From: Bradyrhizobium sp. CSS354
Lineage (GTDB): Bacteria > Pseudomonadota > Alphaproteobacteria > Rhizobiales > Xanthobacteraceae
Assembly: GCF_029051725.1 (NCBI RefSeq)
Contig: NZ_JAACFU010000016.1
Span: 62,001 to 126,000, forward strand
DNA length: 64,000 nucleotides
Direction: 5' to 3'
Shown: positions 18,321 through 28,458 of the stretch, piece by piece
How positions within the stretch are numbered: the first letter of the stretch is position 1
How the letters are laid out: every line of letters begins with the position of its first letter
Notes under the pieces: generated by a model
Database searches by the model: none
Seen by the model: only the letters and a program-made list of their open reading frames with translations
Told to the model about the DNA's origin: nothing
Position numbers and translations under genes: made by a program

Positions 18321-19010
18321 ATGACCTCACCCCGCGCCTTTGGCCATGTCGACACCTGGGTGTTCGACCTCGACAACACGCTCTATCCGCACCACGTCAA
18401 TCTGTGGCAGCAGGTCGATGCGCGGATCACTGAGTTTGTTTGCAACTGGCTGAATCTGACACCGGTAGAAGCGCGCAAGATCCAGAAGGATTATTACCAG
18501 CGCTTCGGCACGACCATGCGCGGCATGATGACCCTGCATAACGTACGCGCCGACGACTATCTCGCCTACGTCCACAAGATCGACCACTCCCCGCTGGAGC
18601 CGAACCCGGCACTGGGCGCAGCGATTGCAAAACTGCCGGGACGAAAGCTGATCCTGACCAACGGCTCGGTCGATCATGTCGATGCGGTGCTGGCGCGGCT
18701 CGGCTTTGCCACGCATTTCGACGGCGTGTTCGACATCATCGCCGCCGAATTCGAGCCGAAGCCGGCGCCGCAGACCTACCGCAAGTTTCTCGCCGACCAC
18801 GTGGTCGACCCGACCCGCGCCGCGATGTTCGAAGACCTAGCCCGCAACCTCACCGTCCCGCACGAGCTCGGCATGACCACCGTATTGGTGGTGCCGGATG
18901 GGACGAAAGAGGTCGTGCGTGAGGACTGGGAGCTGGCGGGCCGTGATGCGGCCCATGTCGACCATGTCACGGATGATCTGGCGGGGTTTTTGGAGAGGCT
19001 GTCCCATTGA
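18321..19010 (+). CDS. Pyrimidine 5'-nucleotidase (HAD superfamily)
   Basis: The 229-residue protein has all HAD catalytic motifs: DLDNTLY (D15 nucleophile, D17 acid/base), LTNGS (motif II, about 112-116), the lysine of FEPKPAP (about 140-146) and FEDLARN (motif IV, about 173-179). The DLDNTLYPHHVNLW start matches the SDT1/pyrimidine 5'-nucleotidase group, which dephosphorylates UMP, CMP or related nucleotides. It is a single gene flanked by repeats. Substrate choice is inferred from the family. Confidence 0.88.
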   Translation: MTSPRAFGHVDTWVFDLDNTLYPHHVNLWQQVDARITEFVCNWLNLTPVEARKIQKDYYQRFGTTMRGMMTLHNVRADDYLAYVHKIDHSPLEPNPALGAAIAKLPGRKLILTNGSVDHVDAVLARLGFATHFDGVFDIIAAEFEPKPAPQTYRKFLADHVVDPTRAAMFEDLARNLTVPHELGMTTVLVVPDGTKEVVREDWELAGRDAAHVDHVTDDLAGFLERLSH

Positions 19011-19014
19011 ATCG

Positions 19015-19099
19015 TAGCCCGGATGGAGCGCGAGCGAAATCCGGGGGTTTGTTGCGGTGAGACCGCCCCGGAATGCGCTTCGCTCCTTCCGGGCTACGG
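19015..19099. repeat. Palindromic intergenic repeat, family G
   Basis: GTAGCCCGGATGGAGCG and the inverse-related CGCTTCGCTCCTTCCGGGCTAC bracket AAATCCGGG/CCCGGAAT inner arms. The unit of about 85 bases lies between the nucleotidase gene and dapD and resembles REP-type hairpins. Confidence 0.8.
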
Positions 19100-19203
19100 T
19101 CTTCGCGGGTGATGACCCCGAACCAAGCTTGACTCCGTCCCCCCAAATCCCGAAAAAGCGCTCCAATCCGTCAAAATTCCCGCCCGTCTCTGAGGAAATC
19201 CCG

Positions 19204-20049
<846 letters not shown>

Positions 20050-20058
20050 TCCGTCGGT

Positions 20059-20185
20059 GTCGTCCCGGCGAAGGCCGGGACCCATAACCACAGGCAGTGG
20101 TTTGGCGAAGATTTTCAGTTGGGTACGCCGACCGTCCACGACCGATAGATCCCGCGGTATGGGTCCCGGCCTTCGCCGGGACGAC
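20059..20185. repeat. Palindromic intergenic repeat, family A (copy 2)
   Basis: The same 28-base arms as the copy at 18159, as exact inverses, enclose about 71 bases. The interior contains TTTGGCGAAGATT and ends GATAGATCCCGCGG, shared with copy 1. It separates dapD from the DUF805 gene. Confidence 0.92.
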
Positions 20186-20262
20186 ACCGAGGCTCCATCG
20201 AACCCGCCCTCCCCCCATCGCGACCAACATTCGGGCGACCTCTCCCGCCCGGAGCCTTTGGC

Positions 20263-20916
20263 ATGGACTGGACCTGGTATCTGTTCCGCTTCGACGGCCG
20301 CATCAACCGCGCGCTGCTGTGGCAGGCTCTGCTCATCGTCATGGTGCTGGCGGCCCTGCTCGGGATGATCGACCAGGCCATCAAGGTGCTGAACGGGGCC
20401 GCAACCTTCGCCTTCAACTTCAAGGTCGACTTCGATTTCGGTGTCGACGACATCTTCAACGCGGTCGATCCCAGGGCCTACCGTCTGCTGGCAACCACTG
20501 ATCGTCCGACCCTCATCCTCAAGGTGCTCGGCAGCTCGCTATTCCTGTGGATCTACCTCGCAACCGCGACCAAGCGGCTGCACGATCGCGACCGGAGCGG
20601 CTGGTGGCTGGTTCCGTTCTTCGTCCTGCCCGCGTTGTTCGACCAGTTCTCGGACCTGCTGCCCACCGCATCAAACTGGGTTGTTGCCCTCGCATGGGCC
20701 ATGCACATTCCGTGGTTTTGGGGCCTCGTGGAAATGTTCATTGTGCCCGGCACCTCCGGCGACAACCGGTTCGGCCCCGATCCACTGGCCGACGTTGAAG
20801 ATGGCTCCGCGCCCGCCTCCCCTGCGGCGAAAAGCTGGGACCAGCAGAGCGAGGTGGAATTTGTCCCGCCCAGTGCTAGCCCACCCGGCGGCATGCATGT
20901 TAAGCGGGGCGCATGA
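20263..20916 (+). CDS. DUF805 family membrane protein
   Basis: The 217-residue protein opens with [15 protein letters not shown], and has [12 protein letters not shown] between membrane segments plus a late [14 protein letters not shown]. These are the hallmarks of DUF805 inner-membrane proteins of unknown function. About four hydrophobic segments lie between residues 20 and 165, followed by an acidic, Pro/Ser-rich tail. Its stop overlaps the dapE start by 4 bases (ATGA), so the two are coupled, although a functional link to lysine synthesis is not evident. Confidence 0.88.
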   Translation: MDWTWYLFRFDGRINRALLWQALLIVMVLAALLGMIDQAIKVLNGAATFAFNFKVDFDFGVDDIFNAVDPRAYRLLATTDRPTLILKVLGSSLFLWIYLATATKRLHDRDRSGWWLVPFFVLPALFDQFSDLLPTASNWVVALAWAMHIPWFWGLVEMFIVPGTSGDNRFGPDPLADVEDGSAPASPAAKSWDQQSEVEFVPPSASPPGGMHVKRGA

Positions 20917-22079
20917 CCGATGCTCTCTCGATTGCCCGCGATCTCATCCGCTGCCCCTCGGTAACTCCGGCCGATGCCGGTGCGCTTGGTGTGCTCGAAC
21001 ATGTCCTCAACGCGGCAGGCTTCACATGCCACCGCGTGACCTTCAGCGAGCCCGGCACGGCCGACGTCGACAATCTCTATGCGCGGATCGGCACTGACGG
21101 GCCGCACATCACCTTCGCCGGCCACACCGACGTGGTGCCGCCGGGCGACGAAAGCGCCTGGAGCGTCGGCGCGTTCTCCGGCGAGGTGAAGGACGGCTTT
21201 CTGCACGGCCGCGGCGCGGTCGACATGAAGGGCGGCATCGCCTGCTCGGTTGCCGCGGTGCTGGAGCATCTCGCCGCGAACGACGGCAAGCCGCGCGCGG
21301 ACGGACAGGGCTCGATCTCGTTCCTGATCACCGGCGACGAGGAAGACGTCTCCATCAACGGCACCATCAAGCTGCTGCAATGGGCGGCGGAGCGCGGCGA
21401 GAAATTCGACCATTGCGTGCTCGGAGAGCCCTCCAACGTCGAGGCGCTCGGCGACACCATCAAGGTCGGCCGCCGCGGCTCGCAATCCGGTACGCTGTAC
21501 GTCGACGGCGTGCAGGGCCACGTCGCTTATCCGCACCGCGCCGCCAATCCGGTGCCTGATATCTCGCGGCTGATCGTGGCCATCTCGGACGAGCCGCTCG
21601 ACCATGGCAGCGCGCAGTTCCAGGCCTCCAATCTCGAATTCACCTCGGTCGACGTCGGCAACACCGCCAACAACGTCATCCCGGGACAGGCCCGCGCAAA
21701 GTTCAACATCCGCTACAACGACAACCACACCCAGGCGAGCCTGCGCGAGCTGGTCGAGACGCGGCTGACAAAAGCGTGCGGCAACCGCATCCGCGCCCGC
21801 ATCGTCTGGGAGCCGTCGAACTCAAATGTGTTCGTGACCAAGCCCGGCCCGTTCACCGAACTCGCGGTGTCCGCGATCGAGGAGGTGACGGGCCGCAAGC
21901 CGGAGCTGTCGACCTCAGGCGGCACCTCCGATGCGCGCTTCATCTCGAGCTATTGCCCGGTGATCGAGTTCGGCCTGGTCGGCCAGACCATGCACCAGGT
22001 CGACGAGCGCGTGCCGGTTCAGGATCTGGAGCAGCTGACGAAGGTGTATCGCGGGATCTTGGCGAGGTATTTTGGGTAG
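20913..22079 (+). CDS. dapE: Succinyl-diaminopimelate desuccinylase
   Basis: DapE is a dinuclear zinc M20 hydrolase that removes succinate from N-succinyl-LL-diaminopimelate on the way to meso-DAP and lysine. The 388-residue protein shows the ligand motifs [19 protein letters not shown], the catalytic and bridging acids in TGDEED, LGEPSN, and the late GQTMHQVDE histidine. The dimerisation/lid domain (about 180-295) contains [16 protein letters not shown]. It is translationally coupled to the DUF805 gene and lies near dapD. Confidence 0.96.
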   Translation: MTDALSIARDLIRCPSVTPADAGALGVLEHVLNAAGFTCHRVTFSEPGTADVDNLYARIGTDGPHITFAGHTDVVPPGDESAWSVGAFSGEVKDGFLHGRGAVDMKGGIACSVAAVLEHLAANDGKPRADGQGSISFLITGDEEDVSINGTIKLLQWAAERGEKFDHCVLGEPSNVEALGDTIKVGRRGSQSGTLYVDGVQGHVAYPHRAANPVPDISRLIVAISDEPLDHGSAQFQASNLEFTSVDVGNTANNVIPGQARAKFNIRYNDNHTQASLRELVETRLTKACGNRIRARIVWEPSNSNVFVTKPGPFTELAVSAIEEVTGRKPELSTSGGTSDARFISSYCPVIEFGLVGQTMHQVDERVPVQDLEQLTKVYRGILARYFG

Positions 22080-22115
22080 GCTGTGAGGCTATCTCGCTGC
22101 CGCCAATCACTCCGC

Positions 22116-22204
22116 CGTCATGCCCGGGCTTGTCCCGGGCATCCACGTTCTTTGCGACCGCGAAACAAGTTCGTGGATGGCCGGGACAAGCCCGGCCATG
22201 ACGG
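22116..22204. repeat. Palindromic intergenic repeat, family B (copy 2)
   Basis: CGTCATGCCCGGGCTTGTCC and GGACAAGCCCGGCCATGACG are outer arms, and GGGCATCCACG and CGTGGATGGCC are inner arms around a loop of about 22 bases. This copy sits just downstream of a GIY-YIG gene whose other side carries one more arm (22534-22570). Confidence 0.92.
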
Positions 22205-22228
22205 CAGTGGCGGGAGCTCAGGCCCGCC

Positions 22229-22519
22229 TTACTGGACAATCGTATCGTAAAGGTCCTTCCATTCGGGATTCTCCTTCAGGATTAGCCTCACCTTCCACGT
22301 TCGTGACCAATGCTTGATGTTGTGCTCGCGCTGGATTGCGGTTTGGATGTCCTCATAGCGCTCGAAATAGACGAGCAGCTTGACGCCATACTTCTTGGTG
22401 AAGCCTGGCACGAGTCCATTTCGATGCTCGTACACGCGACGAATAATGTCATTCGTCACACCGACATACAAAATGCCGTTGGCCGCGCTCGCCAGGATGT
22501 ACACCCATCGCCCATGCAT
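22229..22519 (-). CDS. GIY-YIG nuclease-like small protein (1), nested between family B repeat arms
   Basis: From the ATG at 22519 the 96-residue protein is a single GIY-YIG domain: WVYILAS...ILYVGVTND (the GIY/YIG strands), R in IIRRVYEH, and a C-terminal half with REHNIKHWSRTWK and ENPEWKDLY, as in YhbQ-type proteins. The frame also runs upstream to 22564, where the first 15 residues (MAGLVPAIHV...) are translated from a family B arm. Complete repeat 22116-22204 lies on the 3' side. A second protein with the same pattern lies at 54227 between family A arms. The nuclease may act on DNA junctions, but activity is unproven. Confidence 0.85.
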   Translation of the reverse strand: MHGRWVYILASAANGILYVGVTNDIIRRVYEHRNGLVPGFTKKYGVKLLVYFERYEDIQTAIQREHNIKHWSRTWKVRLILKENPEWKDLYDTIVQ

Positions 22520-22533
22520 GGTCGCATGTTGAC

Positions 22534-22570
22534 GCACGTGGATGGCCGGGACAAGCCCGGCCATGACGGT
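22534..22570. repeat. Single family B repeat arm flanking the GIY-YIG gene
   Basis: CGCACGTGGATGGCCGGGAC through CCGGCCATGACGG is one half of the family B palindrome without its partner nearby. Its inverse is at 22116-22148, on the far side of the GIY-YIG gene. Confidence 0.85.
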
Positions 22571-22586
22571 GTGGCGGCATCACACT

Positions 22587-23324
22587 CTAATAATCCACCT
22601 GCATCAGATACAGCCCGTCCGGCGGGGCGACGATGCCGCAGGCGGCGCGGTTGTGCGCGGCGAGCGCTGCGGAGAGATCGTCGGCGGTCCAGCGGCCTTC
22701 GCCGACCCACATCAGCGACCCCACCATCGAGCGCACCTGGCTGTGCAGGAACGAGCGCGCCGAAGTGAGAATCGTGATCTCGCGCCCGTCACGCAGCACG
22801 TCGAGTTGATCGAGCGTCTTCTCCGGCGACTTGGCCTGGCACTCGGTGTCGCGGAAGGTGGTGAAATCGTGCTTGCCGAGCAGGCGTTGCGCTGCCGCAT
22901 GCATCGCGTCGGCGTCGAGCCGGCGCGGCACGCGCCAGGCATGGCCGGCATCGAGCGCAAGATTGGCGCGGGTGTTGACGATGCGATAGCGGTAGTGGCG
23001 CTTCACGGCCGAGAAGCGCGCCTCGAACGTTTCAGGCACGATATCCGCTTCGAGAACCGCCACGGGATGCGGGCGCAGATGCGCATTCAAGCCATCGCGA
23101 AAACGGCCCGGCGGAAACTGCTTGTCGACATCGACATGCGCGACCTGGCCGCGCGCGTGCACGCCGGCATCGGTGCGGCCCGCACCATGCACGCGCGCAT
23201 CCGCGCCGGTCATCGCCTTCACCGCGGCCTCCAACGCGCCTTGCACCGAGGGCAGCGTCTCCTGCACCTGCCAGCCGAAGAACGGCGCGCCGTCATATTC
23301 GATGATGAGCTTGTAGCGGGGCAT
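22587..23324 (-). CDS. truA: tRNA pseudouridine(38-40) synthase
   Basis: TruA isomerises uridines 38-40 in tRNA anticodon stems. The 245-residue sequence starts [19 protein letters not shown], has the catalytic-aspartate motif [17 protein letters not shown] (about 47-63) and ends with [20 protein letters not shown]. Its start codon overlaps the fmt stop, so truA is translated from the def/fmt-side transcript. Confidence 0.97.
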   Translation of the reverse strand: MPRYKLIIEYDGAPFFGWQVQETLPSVQGALEAAVKAMTGADARVHGAGRTDAGVHARGQVAHVDVDKQFPPGRFRDGLNAHLRPHPVAVLEADIVPETFEARFSAVKRHYRYRIVNTRANLALDAGHAWRVPRRLDADAMHAAAQRLLGKHDFTTFRDTECQAKSPEKTLDQLDVLRDGREITILTSARSFLHSQVRSMVGSLMWVGEGRWTADDLSAALAAHNRAACGIVAPPDGLYLMQVDY

Positions 23325-24247
23325 CAGGCCAGCCGCATCGGCGGCTTGAGCGGCACGCCGCGCAGGAAGTCCGCGGCCTGCATGCGTGCCTTGCCTTCGC
23401 GCTGAAGCTCGATAAGGCGGATTGCGCCCTCGCCGCAGGCGATGGTGAGATGGTCGTCGAGCACCTCGCCGGGTGCGCCCGCGCCTTTCGCCAGCTCGCA
23501 GCGCAGGATTTTTACCCGTGCATTCTCAAGCTCGGCCCAGGCGCCGGGAAACGGCGACAGGCCGTGGATATGGCGCAGCACCTCGCGCGCGGGCCTGGTC
23601 CAGTCGATCCGCGCTTCGGCCTTGTCGATCTTGGCGGCATAGGTGACGCCGTCCTCGCTCTGCTTTTTGAGCTGGAGCCCGCCGCGGTCGAGCGCGGCCA
23701 TGGCGCGCACCATCAGATCGGCACCGAGCCGGGACAGACGATCGTGCAGATCCGCCGCGGTCATGTTGTCCGTGATCGCGAGCCGTTCCGCCATGGCGAC
23801 GTCGCCGGTGTCGAGGCCAACATCCATCTTCATCACCATCACGCCGCTCTCGGCATCGCCGGCCATGATTGCGCGGTTGATGGGAGCAGCACCGCGCCAG
23901 CGTGGCAGCAGCGAGGCGTGCAGATTGTAGCAGCCGAGCTTTGGCGCATCGAGGATCGCCTGCGGCAGGATCATGCCATAGGCGACGACGACGGCCGCAT
24001 CGGCGTCGAAGGCGCGAAATTCTTCCAGCGCCTCCGGCGTTTTCAACGTCTTCGGCGTCAGCACGGGAATGCCAAGCTTTCGCGCGGCCTCTTCCACCGG
24101 GGTCGGCTGCAATTGCAGGCCGCGGCGGCCGCCGGGCTTCGGCGCGCGCGTATACACGGCCGCGATCTCGTGGCCGTGCGCGACGAGCTCGAGCAGCGTC
24201 GGCACGGAGAAATCGGGCGTGCCCATGAAGATCAGGCGGAGGGGCAT
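23324..24247 (-). CDS. fmt: Methionyl-tRNA formyltransferase
   Basis: Fmt formylates initiator Met-tRNA using 10-formyl-THF. The 307-residue protein has the N-terminal formyltransferase fold ([14 protein letters not shown]), the folate/catalytic segment [20 protein letters not shown] (N and H near 109-111, with D near 145 in MDVGLDTGD), and a C-terminal OB-like tRNA-binding domain from about 205. It is followed by truA with a one-base overlap; def lies upstream across a family H repeat. Confidence 0.97.
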   Translation of the reverse strand: MPLRLIFMGTPDFSVPTLLELVAHGHEIAAVYTRAPKPGGRRGLQLQPTPVEEAARKLGIPVLTPKTLKTPEALEEFRAFDADAAVVVAYGMILPQAILDAPKLGCYNLHASLLPRWRGAAPINRAIMAGDAESGVMVMKMDVGLDTGDVAMAERLAITDNMTAADLHDRLSRLGADLMVRAMAALDRGGLQLKKQSEDGVTYAAKIDKAEARIDWTRPAREVLRHIHGLSPFPGAWAELENARVKILRCELAKGAGAPGEVLDDHLTIACGEGAIRLIELQREGKARMQAADFLRGVPLKPPMRLA

Positions 24248-24265
24248 GACAAGGACTCGGTACGT

Positions 24266-24419
24266 TCCCTCCCCCCTTGTGGGGGAGGGTTAGGGAGAGG
24301 GGTGCCACACGACGCGCTCTCGGCTTGAGCGTTCGCGGTGCGCACCCGATTCTGATGACGGAGAGACTTCCGCCTGGGCTACCCCTCTCCCCCGCCCTCC
24401 CCCACAAGGGGGGAGGGAG
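24266..24419. repeat. Long inverted repeat, family H
   Basis: CCCTCCCCCCTTGTGGGGGA with GGGTTAGGGAGAGGGGT is mirrored by ACCCCTCTCCC...CTCCCCCACAAGGGGGGAGGG at the other end, with about 80 bases between. It separates def from fmt on the minus strand. The arms could fold into a strong hairpin and slow transcription between the two genes. Confidence 0.88.
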
Positions 24420-24452
24420 CGCAGGCGAGTGCGAGGCAGCACTAAACCTTAC

Positions 24453-24977
24453 TCACTCCGCGCGCTTGGCGGCTTTCTCGAACTTCTTCAGCACGCGGTC
24501 GCGCTTGAGCTTTGACAGATAGTCGACGAACAGCACGCCGTTGAGATGGTCGATCTCGTGCTGGATGCAGGTGGCGTAGAGGCCTTCAGCATCCTCCTCG
24601 TGCACCTTGCCGTCCAGATCCATGTAGCGCACCCGCACCTTCGCGGGCCGCTCGACCTCCTCGTAATATTCGGGGATCGACAGGCAGCCTTCCTCGTAGA
24701 CCGACAGGTCCTCCGAGGAGGCGATGATTTCCGGATTGATGAAGACGCGCGGCTCGGGCTTGGTCTCGCCGTCCTGATCGGGCTTGGCGAGGTCCATGGT
24801 GATCAGCCGTAACGGCTGCGCGATCTGGATCGCCGCGAGCCCGATGCCGGGCGCGTCGTACATGGTCTCGAACATGTCGTCGGCAAGCTTGCGGATCTCC
24901 GGCGTGACCTTCTCGATCGGCTTGGAGACCAGACGCAGCTGCTTGTCGGGCAGGATGATGATTTCTCTGAGGGCCAT
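24453..24977 (-). CDS. def: Peptide deformylase
   Basis: The iron/zinc hydrolase removes the N-formyl group from nascent proteins. The 174-residue sequence has all three signature motifs: GIGLAAIQI (motif 1, about 45-53), [10 protein letters not shown] (motif 2, containing the metal-binding Cys) and [12 protein letters not shown] (motif 3, HExxH-type). Motif 1 shows AAIQ where most homologues have AAxQ, so it is intact. It heads the minus-strand def-fmt-truA group. Confidence 0.97.
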   Translation of the reverse strand: MALREIIILPDKQLRLVSKPIEKVTPEIRKLADDMFETMYDAPGIGLAAIQIAQPLRLITMDLAKPDQDGETKPEPRVFINPEIIASSEDLSVYEEGCLSIPEYYEEVERPAKVRVRYMDLDGKVHEEDAEGLYATCIQHEIDHLNGVLFVDYLSKLKRDRVLKKFEKAAKRAE

Positions 24978-25022
24978 GGCCGCGATTTAAGCCGCGCGTT
25001 CGATGTGGTCAATCCGGCCGGG

Positions 25023-25108
25023 AACCCCGTTAACCCTTCGCTAACCATAAAACTTCGGGTTTCGTTAACCATAAAAATTAACAGGGCGTTTACCATAAAT
25101 GTTCGCTA
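25023..25108. promoter_or_regulatory. Cluster of CtrA-like TTAACCAT motifs between def and rmuC
   Basis: ACCATAAA occurs at 25044, 25068 and 25092 with exact 24-base spacing, once as the complete TTAACCAT (25065-25072). Just upstream, TTAACCCTTCGCTAA fits TTAA-N7-(T/C)TAA. The CtrA cell-cycle regulator of alphaproteobacteria binds TTAA-N7-TTAA and the TTAACCAT form. The gap is divergent, so the sites could serve def, rmuC or both. Binding is inferred. Confidence 0.55.
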
Positions 25109-25148
25109 TTCGTTCGCGTCCCCAAGCGAATCGGCTAGAAGCAGGGGC

Positions 25149-26348
25149 ATGAACGAGATCATTTTCATGCTCGGCGACTGGCCGGTGCGCACCGTGGACG
25201 CGCTGATCGGCTTCGGCGCCCTGGTCCTCATCCTGATGGTGGTGATCGCCGTCGTGATCGCGCGCTCCGGGCGGCGCGGCGCGGAACTCGCGATGGCCAA
25301 CGCGATCCGCGCCGACGAGCTCGAGGAGCGCATCAGCCAGATGCTGCATGCCCAGAGCGAGGCTTCGGGGCGGGTCGACGCCATGACCCAGACGCTGGCC
25401 GGCCGCCAGGCCGACATGGCACGCGCGGTCAACGAGCGGCTGGATTCGGTGACCCACCGGGTCGGCCAATCCATGGAGCACACCACCCGCAACACCATGG
25501 AGAGCCTGCGCGCGCTGCACGAGCGGCTCGGCATCATCGACAGCGCGCACAAGAACCTCACCGATCTCACCACGCAGGTGACGACCCTGCGCGACGTGCT
25601 CGCCAACAAGCAGTCGCGTGGCGCCTTCGGTCAGGCGCGGATGGAAGCGATCGTCCAGGACGGTCTGCCGAAGGGCGCCTACGAGTTCCAGTTCACCCTC
25701 TCGACCGGCAAGCGTCCGGACTGCGTCGTGTTCCTGCCGGACCAGCGCCCGCTCTGCATCGACGCGAAGTTTCCGCTGGAAGCGATGACCGCGCTGCATG
25801 ACGCGCGCACCGACGAGGAGAAGCGCATCGCCACGCAGCGGCTGCGCGGCGACGTCATGAAGCATGTCAGCGACATCGCGGAAAAATATCTCGTCGCCGG
25901 CGAGACCCAGGACATGGCGCTGATGTTCGTGCCGTCGGAATCAGTCTACGCCGAGATCCATGACGGTTTCGACGACGTGATCCAGAAGGCGTATCGCGCC
26001 CGCGTCGTGCTGGTGTCGCCTTCGCTACTGATGCTGGCAATCCAGGTGATGCAGCAGATCATGAAGGACGCGCGGATGCGCGACGCCGCCGACCAGATCC
26101 GCACCGAAGTGATCAAGCTCGGCGACGACCTCGGCCGCCTGCGCGACCGCGTGCTGAAGCTGCAGAAGCATTTTGCCGACGCCAACGAGGACGTGCGGCA
26201 GGTGCTGATCTCCGCCGACAAGATCGAGAAACGCGCCGGGCGCATCGAAGAGCTCGATTTCAGCAAGACCGATGCACCCGAAGCCCCGCATCTCGTGGCG
26301 ACGGGTGCTGCCGAACTGTTCCCGAGGAAGCTCCAGGCGGGGGAGTGA
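25149..26348 (+). CDS. rmuC: DNA recombination protein RmuC
   Basis: The 399-residue protein has an N-terminal membrane anchor (about 15-38), a coiled-coil region (about 45-150) and the RmuC nuclease-like core from about 165. The core includes GAFGQARMEAIVQDGLP, PDCVVFLPDQRPLCIDAKFP (PD-(D/E)XK-like Asp and Asp-x-Lys) and LMFVPSESVYAEIHD. RmuC limits inversions and rearrangements in E. coli. The ATG at 25149 lies right after GCAGGGGC and gives the family N-terminus; the upstream open frame crosses the CtrA-like motifs and is unlikely to be translated. Confidence 0.93.
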   Translation: MNEIIFMLGDWPVRTVDALIGFGALVLILMVVIAVVIARSGRRGAELAMANAIRADELEERISQMLHAQSEASGRVDAMTQTLAGRQADMARAVNERLDSVTHRVGQSMEHTTRNTMESLRALHERLGIIDSAHKNLTDLTTQVTTLRDVLANKQSRGAFGQARMEAIVQDGLPKGAYEFQFTLSTGKRPDCVVFLPDQRPLCIDAKFPLEAMTALHDARTDEEKRIATQRLRGDVMKHVSDIAEKYLVAGETQDMALMFVPSESVYAEIHDGFDDVIQKAYRARVVLVSPSLLMLAIQVMQQIMKDARMRDAADQIRTEVIKLGDDLGRLRDRVLKLQKHFADANEDVRQVLISADKIEKRAGRIEELDFSKTDAPEAPHLVATGAAELFPRKLQAGE

Positions 26349-26356
26349 GGCCTGTG

Positions 26357-26445
26357 TCGTCGTGGCCGGGCTTGTCCCGGCCATCCACGACCTTTTCCAG
26401 CGACAGCGAGAACGTGGATGCCCGGAACAAGCCCGGGCATGACGA
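26357..26445. repeat. Palindromic intergenic repeat, family B (copy 3)
   Basis: Outer arms GTCGTCGTGGCCGGGCTTGT and AACAAGCCCGGGCATGACG and inner arms GGCCATCCACG/CGTGGATGCC form the usual compound hairpin between rmuC and the AmpG-like gene. Confidence 0.9.
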
Positions 26446-26491
26446 GTTTTGAGGCCGAGGCAGCGCCGCCAGAATCTGCTAACACCCTGGC

Positions 26492-27856
26492 ATGACCGCA
26501 CCCGACGCGACCTCCCCTGCCGGCCCCGGCACGGCCCCCACCTCCTGGCGTGACAGCCTTTCCGTTTACCTGCAACCGCGGGTGCTGATCGTGCTGTTCC
26601 TCGGCTTCTCGTCCGGGCTGCCGCTGGCACTGTCGGGCTCTACACTGCTGGTGTGGATGCGGGAATCCGGCGTCGATCTCAAGACCATCGGGCTGTTTGC
26701 GCTGGTCGGCACGCCCTACACGCTGAAATTCCTGTGGGCGCCGCTGGTGGATGCGATGCATGTGCCGCTGTTCACGCGCGCGTTCGGGCGGCGGCGCGGC
26801 TGGCTGCTGTTCTCGCAATTGCTGCTGATCGCAGCAATCCTGCTGCTGGCGCTGACCGATCCCGCGCGCTCGCCGTTCTACGTCGCGCTCGGCGCATTGC
26901 TGGTGGCGACGGCCTCGTCGACGCAGGACATCGTGGTCGACGCCTTCCGGGTCGAGAGCCTGCCGGAGAGCGAGCAGGCCGCCGGCATGGCGTCCTATGT
27001 CGCGGCCTATCGCATCGGCATGCTGGTCTCGACCGCAGGCGCGCTGTTCATCGTCTCGGGCTTCGAGAGCACCGGCATCACCCGCACGTCCGCCTGGATG
27101 TGGGGCTATGTGGTGATGGCCGCGATGGTGCTGATCGGGACGGTCACGGCGCTGGTCGCGACCGAGCCCGAGCAGTCGGTGCGGGCGGAAGCCGCGACGC
27201 AGACGCAGACCGCGTTCGCGCGCGTGTTGCACGCGGCGATCGGCGCCTTCTCGGAATTCCTGACGCGCAAGGACGCGCTTGCGGCACTCGCCTTCGTCGT
27301 GCTGTTCAAGTTCACCGACGCCTTCTCCGGCACGATGACCGCGCCGTTCGTCATCGACCTCGGCTTCTCCCGCAACGACTATGCGGCGATCGTGAAGGGC
27401 GTGGGCCTCGCTGCGACGCTGATCGGCGGTTTTGCCGGCGGCTTCGTCGCGCGGCGCTATTCGCTTGCGAGCAGCCTCTGGATCGGCGGCGTGGTGCAGG
27501 CGCTCGCGAACCTCTCCTTCTCCTGGCTGGCCTTTATCGGCACCAGCCAATGGGCGCTCGCCTTCGCCATCACCTGCGAGAACTTCACCAGCGCCATCGG
27601 CACGGTGATCTTCGTCGCCTATCTTTCGGCGCTCTGCCAAAACCCGCTGCACACGGCGACGCAATATGCGCTGCTCACCGCACTTGCCGCGGTGGGGCGG
27701 ACCTATCTCTCGTCAGGCGCCGGCTTCGTGGCTGATACGACCGGCTGGCCGCTGTTCTTCGTGATCTGCATGCTGGTGGCGATCCCGAGCCTGGTGCTGC
27801 TGGCCTGGCTGCAGAAGCGCGGGCATTTTGAGCAGTTGGGGCCGGTGAGGGTTTAA
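26492..27856 (+). CDS. AmpG-like MFS muropeptide permease
   Basis: This 454-residue major-facilitator protein has about 12 membrane helices. FLGFSSGLPLALSGSTLLVW opens TM1, LKFLWAPLVDAMHVPLF follows TM2, and ASSTQDIVVDAFRVESL lies in TM4-5. All are typical of AmpG, which imports anhydro-muropeptides during cell-wall recycling. Alphaproteobacteria often carry AmpG paralogues without an ampC neighbour, so the substrate is less sure than the family. Single gene flanked by family B repeats on both sides. Confidence 0.88.
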   Translation: MTAPDATSPAGPGTAPTSWRDSLSVYLQPRVLIVLFLGFSSGLPLALSGSTLLVWMRESGVDLKTIGLFALVGTPYTLKFLWAPLVDAMHVPLFTRAFGRRRGWLLFSQLLLIAAILLLALTDPARSPFYVALGALLVATASSTQDIVVDAFRVESLPESEQAAGMASYVAAYRIGMLVSTAGALFIVSGFESTGITRTSAWMWGYVVMAAMVLIGTVTALVATEPEQSVRAEAATQTQTAFARVLHAAIGAFSEFLTRKDALAALAFVVLFKFTDAFSGTMTAPFVIDLGFSRNDYAAIVKGVGLAATLIGGFAGGFVARRYSLASSLWIGGVVQALANLSFSWLAFIGTSQWALAFAITCENFTSAIGTVIFVAYLSALCQNPLHTATQYALLTALAAVGRTYLSSGAGFVADTTGWPLFFVICMLVAIPSLVLLAWLQKRGHFEQLGPVRV

Positions 27857-27863
27857 CGCAAAG

Positions 27864-27950
27864 CCGTCATGGCCGGGCTTGTCCCGGCCATCCACGCCTT
27901 GCCACGCGGCACCAAGAACGTGGATGCCCGGGACAAGCCCGGGCATGACG
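27864..27950. repeat. Palindromic intergenic repeat, family B (copy 4)
   Basis: GTCATGGCCGGGCTTGTCCC and GGGACAAGCCCGGGCATGAC outer arms with GGCCATCCACG/CGTGGATGCC inner arms lie in the convergent gap after the AmpG-like gene. Confidence 0.92.
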
Positions 27951-27996
27951 AAAAACAGATGCGCTTATCTGTGTAGCGAGCAAACGGGGCGCCCCC

Positions 27997-28431
27997 CTAC
28001 TGCTTCTTGATCAGGCTCCACTTCGTGATCACGGCCTCGCTCATCTGGCCGGGATCGCTGGCGCAGGCGATCTCGTCGACCTTGACCGAGATCTCCTTGC
28101 CGGCGAACGTTTTCAGCTGTGCGGCCTGCGCGTCGCCGCTGGGAACGAGCTGGAAGGTTTCCGGCCCGGTCTCGAGATTGCACAGCCCGCTTGGCGGCGG
28201 CAGCCGGCGCGGCTCGGAGGTGATCTGGTAGGTCGCAACCCGCTTGCCGACGTTCTTGACGTCGCGCACTTTCATCGTGTTCAGCTCGCCCGACAGCACC
28301 TCGCCGGCATTGATCGGCTTGCCCGGCTTACGGCGGCGGAGCCCCGTCGTCCTGCTGCGCGGAAATAGCCGGCGTCGCCAGCATCGCGATCGTCGCGACC
28401 AAAGCCCATCGTGTGGCGAAAAGTTTCGTCA
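27997..28431 (-). pseudogene. Secreted hypothetical protein, frameshifted after the signal peptide
   Basis: From ATG 28431 the first frame encodes a clear signal peptide (MTKLFATRWALVATIAMLA, then TPAISAQ) and stops at a TAA near 28329 after GAPPP. The adjacent frame continues as RKPGKPINAGEVLSGELNT and runs to 27997, with two further Cys-containing segments (GLCNLETGPETF, DEIACASDPGQM). One missing base in the CCGCCGCCG run near 28331-28340 explains the break. Joined, the product would be about 144 residues, probably periplasmic. I do not recognise its function. A sequencing error is the alternative to a true pseudogene. Confidence 0.65.
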
Positions 28432-28458
28432 TGTCGTCCGTTCCGTAAGTCTGGATGG

